Positions 1-12,671 of a stretch of DNA of 64,000 nt are shown here, piece by piece. The stretch's first letter is position 1; every line of letters starts with the position of its first letter. Under the pieces are notes generated by a model. That model worked only from the letters and a program-made list of their open reading frames with translations, was not told where the DNA came from and made no database searches. The DNA comes from Thiobacillus sp. Lineage in GTDB: Bacteria > Pseudomonadota > Gammaproteobacteria > Burkholderiales > Thiobacillaceae. The stretch is taken from assembly GCA_030692355.1 (NCBI GenBank), contig JAUYCF010000089.1:1-64000 (forward strand), in the 5' to 3' direction. The position numbers and the translations under genes are program-made.

Positions 1-1087
<1,087 letters not shown>

Positions 1088-1150
1088 GGCAGTGGGGCAG
1101 GGCTGGAAAAGCGGCGATTTTAACACGCGGCGGTTTTCCCAAGCGGCTCG

Positions 1151-1156
1151 TATAAT
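1151..1156 (+). promoter_or_regulatory. Possible -10 box (TATAAT) upstream of the TRAP binding-protein gene
   Basis: A perfect TATAAT lies 22 bases before the ATG at 1179 in the 91-base gap between glyA and the TRAP gene. No good -35 hexamer sits 16-18 bases upstream, so the promoter is only partly supported. Confidence 0.35.
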
Positions 1157-1178
1157 CGGACAAAACCTGAGTGAAATC

Positions 1179-2267
1179 ATGCAAAGACGAGACTTTCTGA
1201 CTGGCGCCGGCGTGGCCGCGATGCTGCCCCTGGGTGCGGCGCAGGCTGCGCCCGGGGAAGCCAACCCGTTGCCCGCCATCCGCTGGCGGCTGGCGTCGAG
1301 CTTCCCGAAAAGCCTCGACACCATCTACGGCGCGTCGGAAACCCTCTCGAAACGGGTCGCCGCGCTCACCTCTGGCCGTTTCCAGATCCGCGTTTTCGCC
1401 GGCGGCGAACTGGTGCCCGGCCTGCAGGTGCTCGACGCGGTCGGCAGCGGCACTGCCGAGTGCGGCCATTCGGCCGGCTACTACTACGTCGGCAAGAACC
1501 TCGCGCTCGCCTTCGACACCGCCGTGCCCTTCGGCCTCACCGCGCGCCAGCAAAACGCGTGGATGTATGCCGGCGGCGGCATCGAGGCACTGAGAAAACT
1601 TTACGCCAAATACAACGTGGTGCAGTTCCCCGGCGGCAACACCGGCACCCAGATGGGCGGCTGGTTCAGAAAGCCGATCAAGTCGATGGCCGATTTGCGC
1701 GGCCTCAAAATGCGCATTCCCGGCATCGGCGGCCAGATCATGGCCAAGCTCGGCGCGGTGCCGCAGACCCTGCCCGGCGGCGACATCTACCCGGCGCTGG
1801 AACGCGGCGCGCTCGACGCCGCCGAATGGGTGGGGCCGTACGACGACGAGAAGCTCGGCTTCCACAAGATCGCCAAGCACTACTACTATCCCGGCTGGTG
1901 GGAAGGCGGGCCGCAGCTCTCTTTCTACGTCAATCAGGCCAGCTGGCGCGCGCTGCCCGAGACGTACCGCCAGGCCTTCGAAGTCGCCACCGCCGAAGCC
2001 AACCAGCTGATGCTGGCGCAATACGACGCCAAGAACCCCCCCGCGCTGCTGCGCCTGGCCGGGCAGGGCGTCCAGCTGCATCCCTTCCCCAAGGACGTGA
2101 TGCTCGCCGCGCGCCGCGCCACCTTCGAACTGTACGAGTCCGAAGCGAAGACCAACCCCGACTTCGCCGCCATCTACCGTCCCTGGAAGCTGTTCCGCGA
2201 CACCCAGTTCCAGTGGTTCAAGGTCGCCGAAGCGGCATACTCCAACTTCAACTACTACGTGAAATAG
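1179..2267 (+). CDS. TRAP transporter solute-binding protein (DctP/TakP type), Tat-exported
   Basis: Periplasmic binding subunit of a tripartite ATP-independent (TRAP) transporter, which drives uptake of carboxylates or 2-oxoacids with a sodium gradient. The ATG at 1179 gives [19 protein letters not shown], a twin-arginine (RRDFL) signal peptide ending near AQAAP; the longer ORF in the track starts in non-coding sequence. The mature part carries the DctP fold motif [18 protein letters not shown] and tyrosine-rich [12 protein letters not shown], typical of the TakP-like 2-oxoacid binding subgroup. Length is 362 residues. The matching DctQ and DctM permease subunits are not next to it; a dctQM pair lies about 10 kb away on the other strand (12672-14608). 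Substrate is not determined by the sequence. Confidence 0.9.
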   Translation: MQRRDFLTGAGVAAMLPLGAAQAAPGEANPLPAIRWRLASSFPKSLDTIYGASETLSKRVAALTSGRFQIRVFAGGELVPGLQVLDAVGSGTAECGHSAGYYYVGKNLALAFDTAVPFGLTARQQNAWMYAGGGIEALRKLYAKYNVVQFPGGNTGTQMGGWFRKPIKSMADLRGLKMRIPGIGGQIMAKLGAVPQTLPGGDIYPALERGALDAAEWVGPYDDEKLGFHKIAKHYYYPGWWEGGPQLSFYVNQASWRALPETYRQAFEVATAEANQLMLAQYDAKNPPALLRLAGQGVQLHPFPKDVMLAARRATFELYESEAKTNPDFAAIYRPWKLFRDTQFQWFKVAEAAYSNFNYYVK

Positions 2268-2269
2268 CC

Positions 2270-2893
2270 ATGAACCGACTCGACCAGCTGATCACCACTT
2301 TCGATCTGGGCCTGCGCACCGTCTTCGCCACGCCGCACGCCGGCCGCCCGTATCCCGGCACCGGGCCGGAAGCCGAGCTGAGCGAAGCCGAACGCGCGCA
2401 GGCCGCCGCGCTGATGCGCGTCAACCACGTCGGCGAAGTCTGCGCGCAGGCGCTGTATGCCGGCCAGGCGCTCACCGCGAAAAACGCGTCCGTGCGCGCC
2501 GAACTCGAACAGGCCGCGCGCGAAGAAACCGACCACCTTGCCTGGTGCGAGACGCGCATCAAGGAACTTGGCGGCCGCAAGAGCCTGCTCAACCCGCTGT
2601 GGTTCGGCGGCGCGTTCGGCATCGGTGTCGCCGCCGGCCTCCTGGGCGACAAATGGAACCTCGGTTTCCTCGCCGAAACCGAGCGCCAGGTCGAGGCCCA
2701 TCTCGACGGCCACCTGCAGCAGTTGCCGCAAGCCGACGCCAAAAGCCGCGCCGTCGTCGAGCAGATGAAAACCGACGAAGCGCGGCATGCGCAGACCGCG
2801 GTTGAGCACGGCGGCGCCCCGCTGCCGATGCCGGTGAAGATGGCGATGCAGTTTGCGGCGGATGTGATGCGGCGGACGGCGAGCCGGGTTTGA
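2270..2893 (+). CDS. coq7: Coq7-type demethoxyubiquinone hydroxylase
   Basis: Di-iron monooxygenase hydroxylating 2-polyprenyl-3-methyl-6-methoxy-1,4-benzoquinol, a late step of ubiquinone synthesis at the membrane. The 207-residue protein has the carboxylate-bridged di-iron ligands in two helix pairs: [18 protein letters not shown], then [13 protein letters not shown], then the second set around [10 protein letters not shown] and [13 protein letters not shown]. The start at 2270 follows the TRAP gene stop by two bases, so the pair is probably co-transcribed although the functions are unrelated. Confidence 0.95.
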   Translation: MNRLDQLITTFDLGLRTVFATPHAGRPYPGTGPEAELSEAERAQAAALMRVNHVGEVCAQALYAGQALTAKNASVRAELEQAAREETDHLAWCETRIKELGGRKSLLNPLWFGGAFGIGVAAGLLGDKWNLGFLAETERQVEAHLDGHLQQLPQADAKSRAVVEQMKTDEARHAQTAVEHGGAPLPMPVKMAMQFAADVMRRTASRV

Positions 2894-2976
2894 TCAAGCT
2901 TGGCGGGGGCGCCGGGTTGCGGAGAGCGCTCTGCGCGGCTAGACTTGGTCCACCAGTTAGTCCATAAGGATTTGCC

Positions 2977-3213
2977 ATGGCGATCACGGTCAACGTCCAC
3001 GAAGCCAAAACCCAGTTTTCCCGCTTGCTGGAACAGGCGCACGCCGGCCAGGAAATCATCCTGTCGAAAGCCGGCAAGCCTTATGCGCGCATGGTACCGC
3101 TGGGACAACAGGAAAAACCCAAGCGCATGCCCGGCAGGCTGGCCGGGCATATCGACGAGGCATTCTTCGAGCCCTTGCCCGATGCCGAATTAGACGCCTG
3201 GGAAAAGCCTTGA
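2977..3213 (+). CDS. Phd/YefM-family antitoxin
   Basis: Antitoxin of a type II toxin-antitoxin pair: the N-terminal half binds operator DNA and the C-terminal tail neutralises the toxin. MAITVNVHEAKTQFSRLLEQ and the following GQEIILSKAGKPYARMVPL are the classic Phd/YefM fold; the acidic tail (EAFFEPLPDAELDAWEKP) matches the variant partnered with PIN toxins. It has 78 residues with an AGGATTTGCC ribosome-binding region just upstream. Its stop overlaps the toxin start by four bases. Confidence 0.93.
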   Translation: MAITVNVHEAKTQFSRLLEQAHAGQEIILSKAGKPYARMVPLGQQEKPKRMPGRLAGHIDEAFFEPLPDAELDAWEKP

Positions 3214-3596
3214 AGCTCCTGCTCGATACGCATGCTCTGCTGTGGTGGTGGACCGACGATCCCAAACTGTCGAGCATCGCACGGGAAGCCATCGTCGATG
3301 CGGAGAATCAGGTTCTGGTGAGTGCGGCCAGCGCTTGGGAGATCGCCACCAAATACCGGCTCGGAAAATTGCCCCATGCCGTGCAGGCGCTGGGGCGTTT
3401 CAACGAACTGGTCGCGGCGGACGGCTTTGAGCACCTGTCCATCAGTTACCTGCACAGCCTGAAGGCGGGCGCATATTCCAACGAGCATCGTGATCCGTTC
3501 GACCGCATCCTGGCCGCGCAGGCCAATCTGGAAAGGGCGGTATTGATGACCCTGGACCCGGTTTTCGCAGGGTTTGAATGCCGGGTACTGTGGTGA
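3210..3596 (+). CDS. VapC-like PIN-domain toxin
   Basis: PIN-domain ribonuclease toxin, predicted to cleave tRNA or mRNA when freed from its antitoxin. It begins with TTG at 3210 inside the sequence TTGA, so translation is coupled to the antitoxin stop. MKLLLDTHALLWWWTDD carries the first catalytic Asp, SAASAWEIATKYRLG the Glu, and NEHRDPFDRILAAQA the distal acidic residues, so the active site looks intact. It has 128 residues, normal for this subfamily. Target RNA cannot be read from sequence. Confidence 0.93.
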   Translation: MKLLLDTHALLWWWTDDPKLSSIAREAIVDAENQVLVSAASAWEIATKYRLGKLPHAVQALGRFNELVAADGFEHLSISYLHSLKAGAYSNEHRDPFDRILAAQANLERAVLMTLDPVFAGFECRVLW

Positions 3597-3885
3597 GTAT
3601 GGTGTCTGCCTGTTCCTGTCCCAACTGCATGTTCTCGCATTTCACTGGGATTGTGCTTTCCCATGAAGCAATATGGCTTTGACGAAGCCTTTTTTGGCAA
3701 GCATATTCGAGGCACCAGAATGACCGTTGTAAAAGACAAGGACTATGACTGTTACCACGCAGCGGCATAGCCACGGGCCGCGGAGGCGCTGAATTCATCA
3801 ACGCTCCCATGAAATCGCGGCCGGCGCACGGCATACCGCCGGACTGAAAACCAGGGTCGCTCACGGCTCACAACCGGAGATGAAG
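3597..3885. other. Intergenic stretch without a supported gene
   Basis: About 290 bases lie between the toxin and glpK. The only plus-strand reading of note is a 35-codon ORF at 3663-3770 (MKQYGFDEAFFGKHIRGT...) without a clear ribosome-binding site or recognisable family. The minus-strand ORFs at 3442-3864 overlap the toxin gene and look random. No terminator with a T tract and no convincing promoter were seen. Confidence 0.4.
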
Positions 3886-5384
<1,499 letters not shown>

Positions 5385-5388
<4 letters not shown>

Positions 5389-7013
5389 ATCGGGACGAAG
5401 CCATCGAGCGCCTCGCCACCCGCCGCACGCCCTGGGACATGGTCGTGATCGGCGGCGGCGCCACCGGACTGGGCATCGCGCTCGACGCCGCCACGCGCGG
5501 CTATGAAACCCTGCTGCTGGAACGCGACGACTTCGCCCAGGCCACCTCCAGCCGCAGCACCAAGCTGCTGCATGGCGGCGTGCGCTACCTGCGCCAGGGC
5601 AACCTGAAACTGGTGATGGGCGCGCTGCGCGAGCGCGGGCGCGTGCTGGCCAACGCGCCGCACCTGGCCTGCGAACAGCCTTTCGTCATCCCCACCTACC
5701 GGCGCGGCGAAAGCCTGTACTACGGCTTCGGCCTCGGGCTCTACGAACGCCTCGCCGGGCGCGCCAGCCTGGGGCGCTCGCGGCGGCTCGACGCGGCCGA
5801 AACCCGCCGCGAGCTGCCGGGGCTGCGCGCCGATGGCCTGCGCGGCGGCGTGCTGTATCACGACGGCCAGTTCGACGACGCCCGTCTCGCGGTCTGCCTG
5901 GCGGCCAGCGCCTGGGACCACGGCGCGACGCCGATCAACTACTGCCAGGTGACGGGATTGCTGCGCGCCGGCGGTGCCGGCACGCCGGTATCCGGGGTGG
6001 TGGCGCGCGACCGCGAAACCAGTGCCGAGTACGAGATCCCCGCGCGCGTGGTGGTCAACGCCACCGGGGCGTTCTGCGATTCGATCCGTCGCATGGCCGA
6101 ACCCGGCGCCGCCGCACTGGTGGCGCCCAGCCAGGGCGCGCACATTGTGCTCGACCGGCGCTTTCTGCCCGGCCGCAACGCGATCATGGTGCCGAAGACC
6201 GACGACGGCCGGGTGCTGTTCGTCATTCCCTGGCAGGACCGGCTGCTGGTCGGCACCACCGACACGCCGGTCGAGGACGCCGAGGCCGAACCATGCGCGC
6301 ATCCGGCGGAGATCGATTTTCTGCTCGAACACGCCGGGCGCTACCTGCAGGAAGCGCCGCGCCGGCAGGACGTGCTGAGCGTATTCGCCGGGCTGCGCCC
6401 GCTGGTGCGCGCCGGCAGCGGGCGCGCCACCTCGGCGCTGGCGCGCGACCACCTGCTGCGCGAGGAATCCGGCCTCGTCAGCATCACCGGCGGCAAGTGG
6501 ACGACCTATCGCGAAATGGCCGAGCAGGCCACCGACGTCGCCGCGCGCGTCGGTGATCTGCCCAGCCGCCCCTGCCGTACTGCGGACCTGGCGCTGCACG
6601 GCGCCACCACCGACGCCCTGCCGAGTCCGCTGCGATCCTACGGTGCGGACGCCGCGGCGGTGCTGGCGCTGGCGCAGGACCGGCCGGCGTGGGCCGCGCG
6701 CCTGCATCCGCGCCTGCCCTACATCGGCGCCGAAGTGGTGTGGGCGGCGCAGCACGAAATGGCGCGCAGCGTGCAGGACGTGCTCGCGCGGCGCACCCGT
6801 GCGCTGCTGCTCGACGCGCGCGCCAGCATCGAGGCCGCCCCCCGTGTGGCGTCCTTGCTGGCCGGCGCACTGGGCCGCGATGCCGCTTGGCAGACGCACG
6901 AGGTGGCGGCGTTTACCGAGTTCGCCCTCGGCTATCTGACGCCCGAGATCCTGGCGGCGGATTTTCCGTCGACGCCGGCGGCGCGCGCACAGCGCAGGCG
7001 CCACACGAAGTAG
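5385..7013 (+). CDS. glpD: Aerobic glycerol-3-phosphate dehydrogenase
   Basis: Membrane-associated FAD enzyme that oxidises glycerol 3-phosphate to dihydroxyacetone phosphate and passes electrons to quinone. The Rossmann FAD motif [21 protein letters not shown] lies near residue 18, followed by the family signature [28 protein letters not shown] and [15 protein letters not shown] mark the C-terminal part of the FAD domain. The ATG at 5385 overlaps the glpK stop, giving 542 residues. Together with GlpK it forms a complete glycerol-to-triose-phosphate route. Confidence 0.97.
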
Positions 7014-7046
7014 GGGCGATGCGGCGGCTGCCCGCACAGGGCCGGC

Positions 7047-7076
7047 GCCGCTTTCCCGTCGGAAGACGGGAGCGGC
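7047..7076 (+). terminator. Strong stem-loop after glpD
   Basis: GCCGCT-TT-CCCGTC-GGAA-GACGGG-AGCGGC folds into a 12-pair stem with a small internal bulge and a GGAA tetraloop 34 bases after the glpD stop. There is no T tract, so it may be a processing or mRNA-stabilising hairpin rather than an intrinsic terminator. Confidence 0.5.
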
Positions 7077-7217
7077 GACCATCGGACGGCCTGTCGGTTC
7101 ACGAACGGCGCTGAATATAAAGCCACGTATTCCCGCGTAAGGGTCTATGATCATTTTGTGCCGTGTCTGCTTCTGCAAACCCGGCCGTATTTCCGGAATT
7201 GTTGCAAGGAGACCCTC

Positions 7218-7346
7218 ATGGCAAAAGGCCAGTTACGTAAAAGCAAGGAAGCAAAGAAACCCAAGAAACCGAAGCAGGTTGTTGTTCCGGTTGGATCGTT
7301 CATCACCCCGCCCAAAGCAGACAAGCCGACAAAAGGCCAACACTGA
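7218..7346 (+). CDS. Small lysine-rich conserved protein (42 residues)
   Basis: A 42-residue, strongly basic protein starting MAKGQLRKSKEAKKPKKPKQ and ending PTKGQH. The ATG at 7218 has a good AAGGAG ribosome-binding site seven bases upstream, whereas the longer 62-residue ORF in the track starts in untranslated sequence. The first dozen residues resemble short proteins recurring in proteobacterial genomes (recollection, not a search). No domain is recognised; high charge and lack of hydrophobic residues suggest a disordered nucleic-acid- or ribosome-associated peptide, which is inference. A perfect 12-pair hairpin follows the stop. Confidence 0.7.
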   Translation: MAKGQLRKSKEAKKPKKPKQVVVPVGSFITPPKADKPTKGQH

Positions 7347-7364
7347 TCTTTGCTGGAGCCCCAA

Positions 7365-7393
7365 ACAAACGCCACCGTCGAGGTGGCGTTTGT
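7365..7393. terminator. Perfect 12-bp inverted repeat after the small basic gene
   Basis: ACAAACGCCACC-GTCGA-GGTGGCGTTTGT pairs completely and lies 18 bases after the stop of the 42-residue ORF. The GTTTGT arm gives only a weak T-rich end, but symmetry and position fit an intrinsic, possibly bidirectional, terminator. Confidence 0.65.
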
Positions 7394-7472
7394 ACGTCCG
7401 GGGCCGGCGTCGCAGCTGGACGGAAGTGCCCGGGTTTTCCGGACGGCTTTAATTGGCGACAATGACCTGCGT

Positions 7473-8234
7473 ATGGGTACCGCCACCTTCCGCTTTTATG
7501 AAGAACTGAACGACTTCCTGGCGCCGAACCGGCGCAAGCAGGAATTCACCGTGCCGTGCGCGCGGGCGGCGACCACCAAGCACATGATCGAGGCGCTTGG
7601 CGTGCCGCACACCGAGGTCGAGCTGATCCTGGTCAACGGCGAGTCGGTGGACTTCAACCGGCAGCTCGAGGATGGCGACCGGGTGGCGGTGTATCCCCGC
7701 TTCGAGGCGATGGACGTCACGCCCTTGCTGCGGGTGCGCGAGCAGCCCTTGCGCGAACCGCGCTTTGTGGCGGACGCGCACCTCGGCGGGCTCGCCCACA
7801 TGCTGCGCATGCTGGGGTTCGACACGCTGTACGATAATCACTTTCACGACGACGCCATCGTGGCGATTGCCGAGCGCGACGGCCGCATCGTGCTGACGCG
7901 CGACCGCGAACTGTTGAAACGGCGCGCGGTGACGCATGGCTGCTATGTGCACGCGCTGAAATCCGAGCAGCAGCTGCGCGAGATCGTCGAACGGCTGGAC
8001 CTGGCGCGCGGCGCGCGGCCGTTCACCCTGTGCCTGCACTGCAACGCGCCGCTGCGTGCCGTCGACAAGGCGAGCGTGCTGGATCGCCTGCCGCCGAAGG
8101 TGCGCGAACACTACGAGCGCTTCAGCACCTGCGATGGATGCGGGCGCGTGTACTGGGAGGGCTCGCACTGGCGCAACATGCGGCGCCTGCTGGACGGGGT
8201 GCTGCCCGAAGAACAGGCGGGCGGAGGCGGATGA
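7473..8234 (+). CDS. Mut7-C domain protein with N-terminal ubiquitin-like domain
   Basis: A predicted 253-residue protein. The N-terminal ~80 residues (TATFRFYEELNDFLAPNRRKQEF ... LVNGESVDFNRQLEDGDRVAVYPRFE) fit the ubiquitin-like/MoaD-like domain that precedes Mut7-C domains. The C-terminal part (FVADAHLGGLAHMLRMLGFDTLY, VLTRDRELLKRR) has the PIN-fold Mut7-C RNase pattern and ends with a four-cysteine zinc ribbon (CLHC...CDGC). The start at 7473 is chosen because upstream codons overlap the hairpin. Family members are predicted nucleases with undefined substrates. The stop overlaps an alternative upstream start of the cytochrome gene. Confidence 0.88.
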   Translation: MGTATFRFYEELNDFLAPNRRKQEFTVPCARAATTKHMIEALGVPHTEVELILVNGESVDFNRQLEDGDRVAVYPRFEAMDVTPLLRVREQPLREPRFVADAHLGGLAHMLRMLGFDTLYDNHFHDDAIVAIAERDGRIVLTRDRELLKRRAVTHGCYVHALKSEQQLREIVERLDLARGARPFTLCLHCNAPLRAVDKASVLDRLPPKVREHYERFSTCDGCGRVYWEGSHWRNMRRLLDGVLPEEQAGGGG

Positions 8235-8269
8235 GCCGCGCCGCGGTGCGTTTTTCGAGGAGGAATGCC

Positions 8270-8737
8270 ATGAATGGAATCGGGACGAACCTGCCTGCGT
8301 TGTTATTTGTCGGGCTGGCACTGTCCGCCTGCGAGCGGCCCGTCCCCGCTGCATCCGGTGCCGATTCCGCCCCGCCTGACCGCTACCGGGACGCGCAGCA
8401 GATCGCGCGCGGGCAGGCCGTGTATGCGCGGCACTGCCTGGAGTGTCACGGCGCGGCGGGCAAGGGATTGCCCGGCGACTGGCGTATCCGCGACGCGGAC
8501 GGCCGCTTCCCGCCGCCGCCGCTGGACGACAGCGCCCACGCCTGGCATCACCCCACCGCGGTGCTGCTGCAGATGATCCGCGAAGGCAGCCCCGGCGGGC
8601 AGGGCAACATGCCTGCCTGGCAGGGCAAGCTCTCCGAGCCGGCCATGCAGGATGTGGTGGCCTACATCAAGTCGCTGTGGTCCGACGAGGCATACCAGCT
8701 GTGGTGGAAGATGGAGCGGCAATCGCTCGAACCCTGA
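8270..8737 (+). CDS. c-type cytochrome lipoprotein
   Basis: A 155-residue secreted mono-haem cytochrome. MNGIGTNLPALLFVGLALSAC is a lipoprotein signal peptide with lipobox LSAC, predicting anchoring to the membrane facing the periplasm. The haem-binding site is CLECH, and GNMPAWQGKLSEPAMQDVVAYIKSL supplies the axial methionine region of class I cytochromes. The start at 8270 is preferred because of the strong AGGAGG seven bases upstream; an in-frame ATG at 8231 overlapping the previous stop (ATGA) is possible but would bury the signal peptide. Electron partners are unknown. Confidence 0.92.
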   Translation: MNGIGTNLPALLFVGLALSACERPVPAASGADSAPPDRYRDAQQIARGQAVYARHCLECHGAAGKGLPGDWRIRDADGRFPPPPLDDSAHAWHHPTAVLLQMIREGSPGGQGNMPAWQGKLSEPAMQDVVAYIKSLWSDEAYQLWWKMERQSLEP

Positions 8738-8806
8738 TCGCATTGCGGTCTCTGTCACGGCGAAGCAGGTAAAATGCCGCTATTAACCCCAATCAGGAGC
8801 AACACC

Positions 8807-9202
8807 ATGAGCGAATACGGATTCGATACCCAGATCAGCGGCCCCTTCGACGCAGCAGTGGACAAGGTCACCGCCGCACTGAAAGCCGAAGGCTTCGGCG
8901 TGCTGACAGACATCGACGTGCAGGCCACCATGAAGGCCAAGCTCGATGTCGACCTCCGCCCCTACCGCATCCTCGGCGCCTGCAACCCGCCGCTGGCGCA
9001 CCAGGCCATCAGCGCCGAGCCCGACGTCGGCATGCTGCTGCCGTGCAACGTCGTCGTGCGCGAGGAAGCGGACGGCAAGGTGACCGTGTCCTTCCTCGAC
9101 CCCGGCATCATGCAAAAGCTGGTGAGCAATCCGGCCGTGCACGGCGTCGCGACCGAGGCACGCGCGCGTTTGGTGCGGGTGAAGGACAGCCTCGCCGCCT
9201 GA
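8807..9202 (+). CDS. DUF302 family protein
   Basis: A 131-residue protein of the DUF302 family, cytosolic and without a signal peptide. [46 protein letters not shown] and [16 protein letters not shown] are characteristic; the cysteine in GACNPP is the conserved one. The start at 8807 follows a CAGGAGC ribosome-binding site; the 8774 start in the track has none. A TAAAAT -10-like box precedes it (8770-8775). DUF302 genes often sit near sulfur-oxidation or redox genes; here the only redox neighbour is the cytochrome. Biochemical function is not established. Confidence 0.93.
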   Translation: MSEYGFDTQISGPFDAAVDKVTAALKAEGFGVLTDIDVQATMKAKLDVDLRPYRILGACNPPLAHQAISAEPDVGMLLPCNVVVREEADGKVTVSFLDPGIMQKLVSNPAVHGVATEARARLVRVKDSLAA

Positions 9203-9216
9203 GCGGTTTGCGCCCA

Positions 9217-9246
9217 CAAAAAAGCCCGCGGACGCGGGCTTTTTTG
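9217..9246. terminator. Bidirectional intrinsic terminator
   Basis: AAAAAAGCCCGCG-GAC-GCGGGCTTTTTT is a GC-rich stem flanked by an A run and a T run, placed between two convergent genes (DUF302 and DUF2288), so it can serve both strands. Confidence 0.93.
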
Positions 9247-9247
9247 G

Positions 9248-9562
9248 CTACGAATCCAGTTTCTTCAGCGCCTCCTGCACCAGCACCCACGGCGCCACCA
9301 CCACCGCCCAGAACATCGGCTGGCGCGCATGCCAGTCCTCGGCGTCGGCCAGTTCGGCGCACGCGATGCGGCCGTCGGCCAGCCATTCCTGCACGGTCGC
9401 CGCATCGTTCTCGGCCATGTGCAGTGCGGCATCGATCAGGTCGACGCCAGCGGCGACCTTGATGACGTCACCGCGCGCGAAATGGCGTTCGAGTTCGGAC
9501 CAGCCGAGCTGGGCGGTTTCGAGGTTGAGCTTGGCGCGGAGGAGGTCGCTGGGCGTGGTCAT
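9248..9562 (-). CDS. DUF2288 family protein
   Basis: A 104-residue protein starting MTTPSDLLRAKLNLETAQLGWSELERHFARGDVI, matching DUF2288, a small proteobacterial and cyanobacterial family of unknown function. VDLIDAALHMAENDAATVQEWLADGRI and DWHARQPMFWAVVVAPWVLVQEAL complete it. The track's 198-residue version adds read-through of the upstream palindromic repeat and is rejected. It ends against the bidirectional terminator. Confidence 0.9.
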   Translation of the reverse strand: MTTPSDLLRAKLNLETAQLGWSELERHFARGDVIKVAAGVDLIDAALHMAENDAATVQEWLADGRIACAELADAEDWHARQPMFWAVVVAPWVLVQEALKKLDS

Positions 9563-9596
9563 GTCGGAAGCCGGGTTCAAAAAGCGGTGTTGGGTG

Positions 9597-9676
9597 TTGT
9601 GGGAGGGGCGCCCTCGCCCCAGATTTCGCGCCTTTGCAATCAGCAACCATTCGGGGCGAGGGCGCCCCTCCCACAA
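9597..9676. repeat. Palindromic repeat, family E (24-bp perfect arms)
   Basis: TTGTGGGAGGGGCGCCCTCG... and its exact complement form 24-bp arms at 9597-9620 and 9653-9676 around a 32-base spacer. It lies between the stop of the YgiQ gene and the start of the DUF2288 gene on the same strand. The form is that of REP/BIME-like dispersed palindromes; RNA from it would make a very stable hairpin and may end or protect the upstream mRNA. Confidence 0.9.
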
Positions 9677-9680
9677 AGAC

Positions 9681-11978
<2,298 letters not shown>

Positions 11979-11984
11979 GAAGAT

Positions 11985-12240
11985 TTATCCGCGAAGTACG
12001 CGAAGGGAAACCCTTAAGAAATCGCTGATTAATTTGTCATTGCGAGGAGCGCAGCGTCGTGGCATACGATTCCACATGGGCTTCAGCCCATAGTGGATCG
12101 GAGTCCTTTAGGGCAATCCAGAAATGCCCGCTTGATCGATACGCTGGATTGCTTCGCTGCGCTCGCAATGACGGCCATATCGAAGTAATCGCTTCCTTAA
12201 GAACGCCTTCGCGCCACTTCGCGTCCTTTGCGGACAAAAA
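11985..12240. repeat. Palindromic repeat family A, copy 1, split by a family B element
   Basis: The left half (TATCCGCGAAGTACGCGAAGG...CCCTTAAG, to ~12019) and right half (CCTTAAGAACGCCTTCGCGCC...GCGTCCTTTGCGGAC, from ~12194) are the two arms of the element seen intact at 14626-14718 and 29764-29839. Here they are separated by ~170 bases containing a family B element. A 7-base direct repeat AATCGCT flanks the insert (12020-12026 and 12187-12193). No gene is in this gap. Confidence 0.82.
12036..12172. repeat. Palindromic repeat family B, copy 1 (MITE-like)
   Basis: Begins GTCATTGCGAGGAGCGCAGC and ends GCTGCGCTCGCAATGAC, inverted ends of about 18 bases around an internal segment with its own short palindromes (CATGGGCTTCAGCCCATAG). 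Interspersed sequences with these ends are common in many bacterial genomes. A second copy is at 63874-63987. Confidence 0.85.
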
Positions 12241-12244
12241 AGGT

Positions 12245-12571
12245 TTACCTGACCGCCAGCAATTCGACTTCGAACACCAGCGTCGCGTTGGGCGGGATCA
12301 CGCCGCCGGCGCCACGGGAGCCGTACCCCAGTTCCGGCGGGATGGTGAGCTTGCGCTTGCCGCCGACCTGCATGCCGGCCACGCCCTGGTCCCAGCCGGG
12401 AATGACCTGGCCCGCGCCGAGGCGGAATTCGAACGGATCGTCGCGGTCGAGGCTGGAATCGAACTTCTGGCCGTCGGTGAGCCAGCCGGTGTAATGCACG
12501 GAAACGGATTGTCCGGCGGTGGCGGTGTCGCCGCTGCCGGCGACGAGGTCTTCGATGATGAGTTCGCTCAT
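12245..12571 (-). CDS. FKBP-type peptidyl-prolyl cis-trans isomerase
   Basis: A 108-residue single-domain FKBP that accelerates proline isomerisation during folding. [72 protein letters not shown] contain the full set of FKBP active-site residues. The start at 12571 (MSELIIEDL) follows CAGGAA; the upstream extension in the track is untranslated leader. There is no signal peptide, so it is cytosolic. Confidence 0.95.
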   Translation of the reverse strand: MSELIIEDLVAGSGDTATAGQSVSVHYTGWLTDGQKFDSSLDRDDPFEFRLGAGQVIPGWDQGVAGMQVGGKRKLTIPPELGYGSRGAGGVIPPNATLVFEVELLAVR

Positions 12572-12671
12572 GGATTCAGTTCCTGGAGTGTGGATGAGAG
12601 GGACGCGCATGGGACAGGCGATGCGCGAAGTCGTTCATTTTCTCACGTTTCCCGTCTTGGGCGAACCCGAC

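Noticed and set aside
3442-3864. Minus-strand ORFs of 97-140 residues after the first toxin gene
   Set aside because: They overlap the real toxin gene, lack ribosome-binding sites and show no family pattern.
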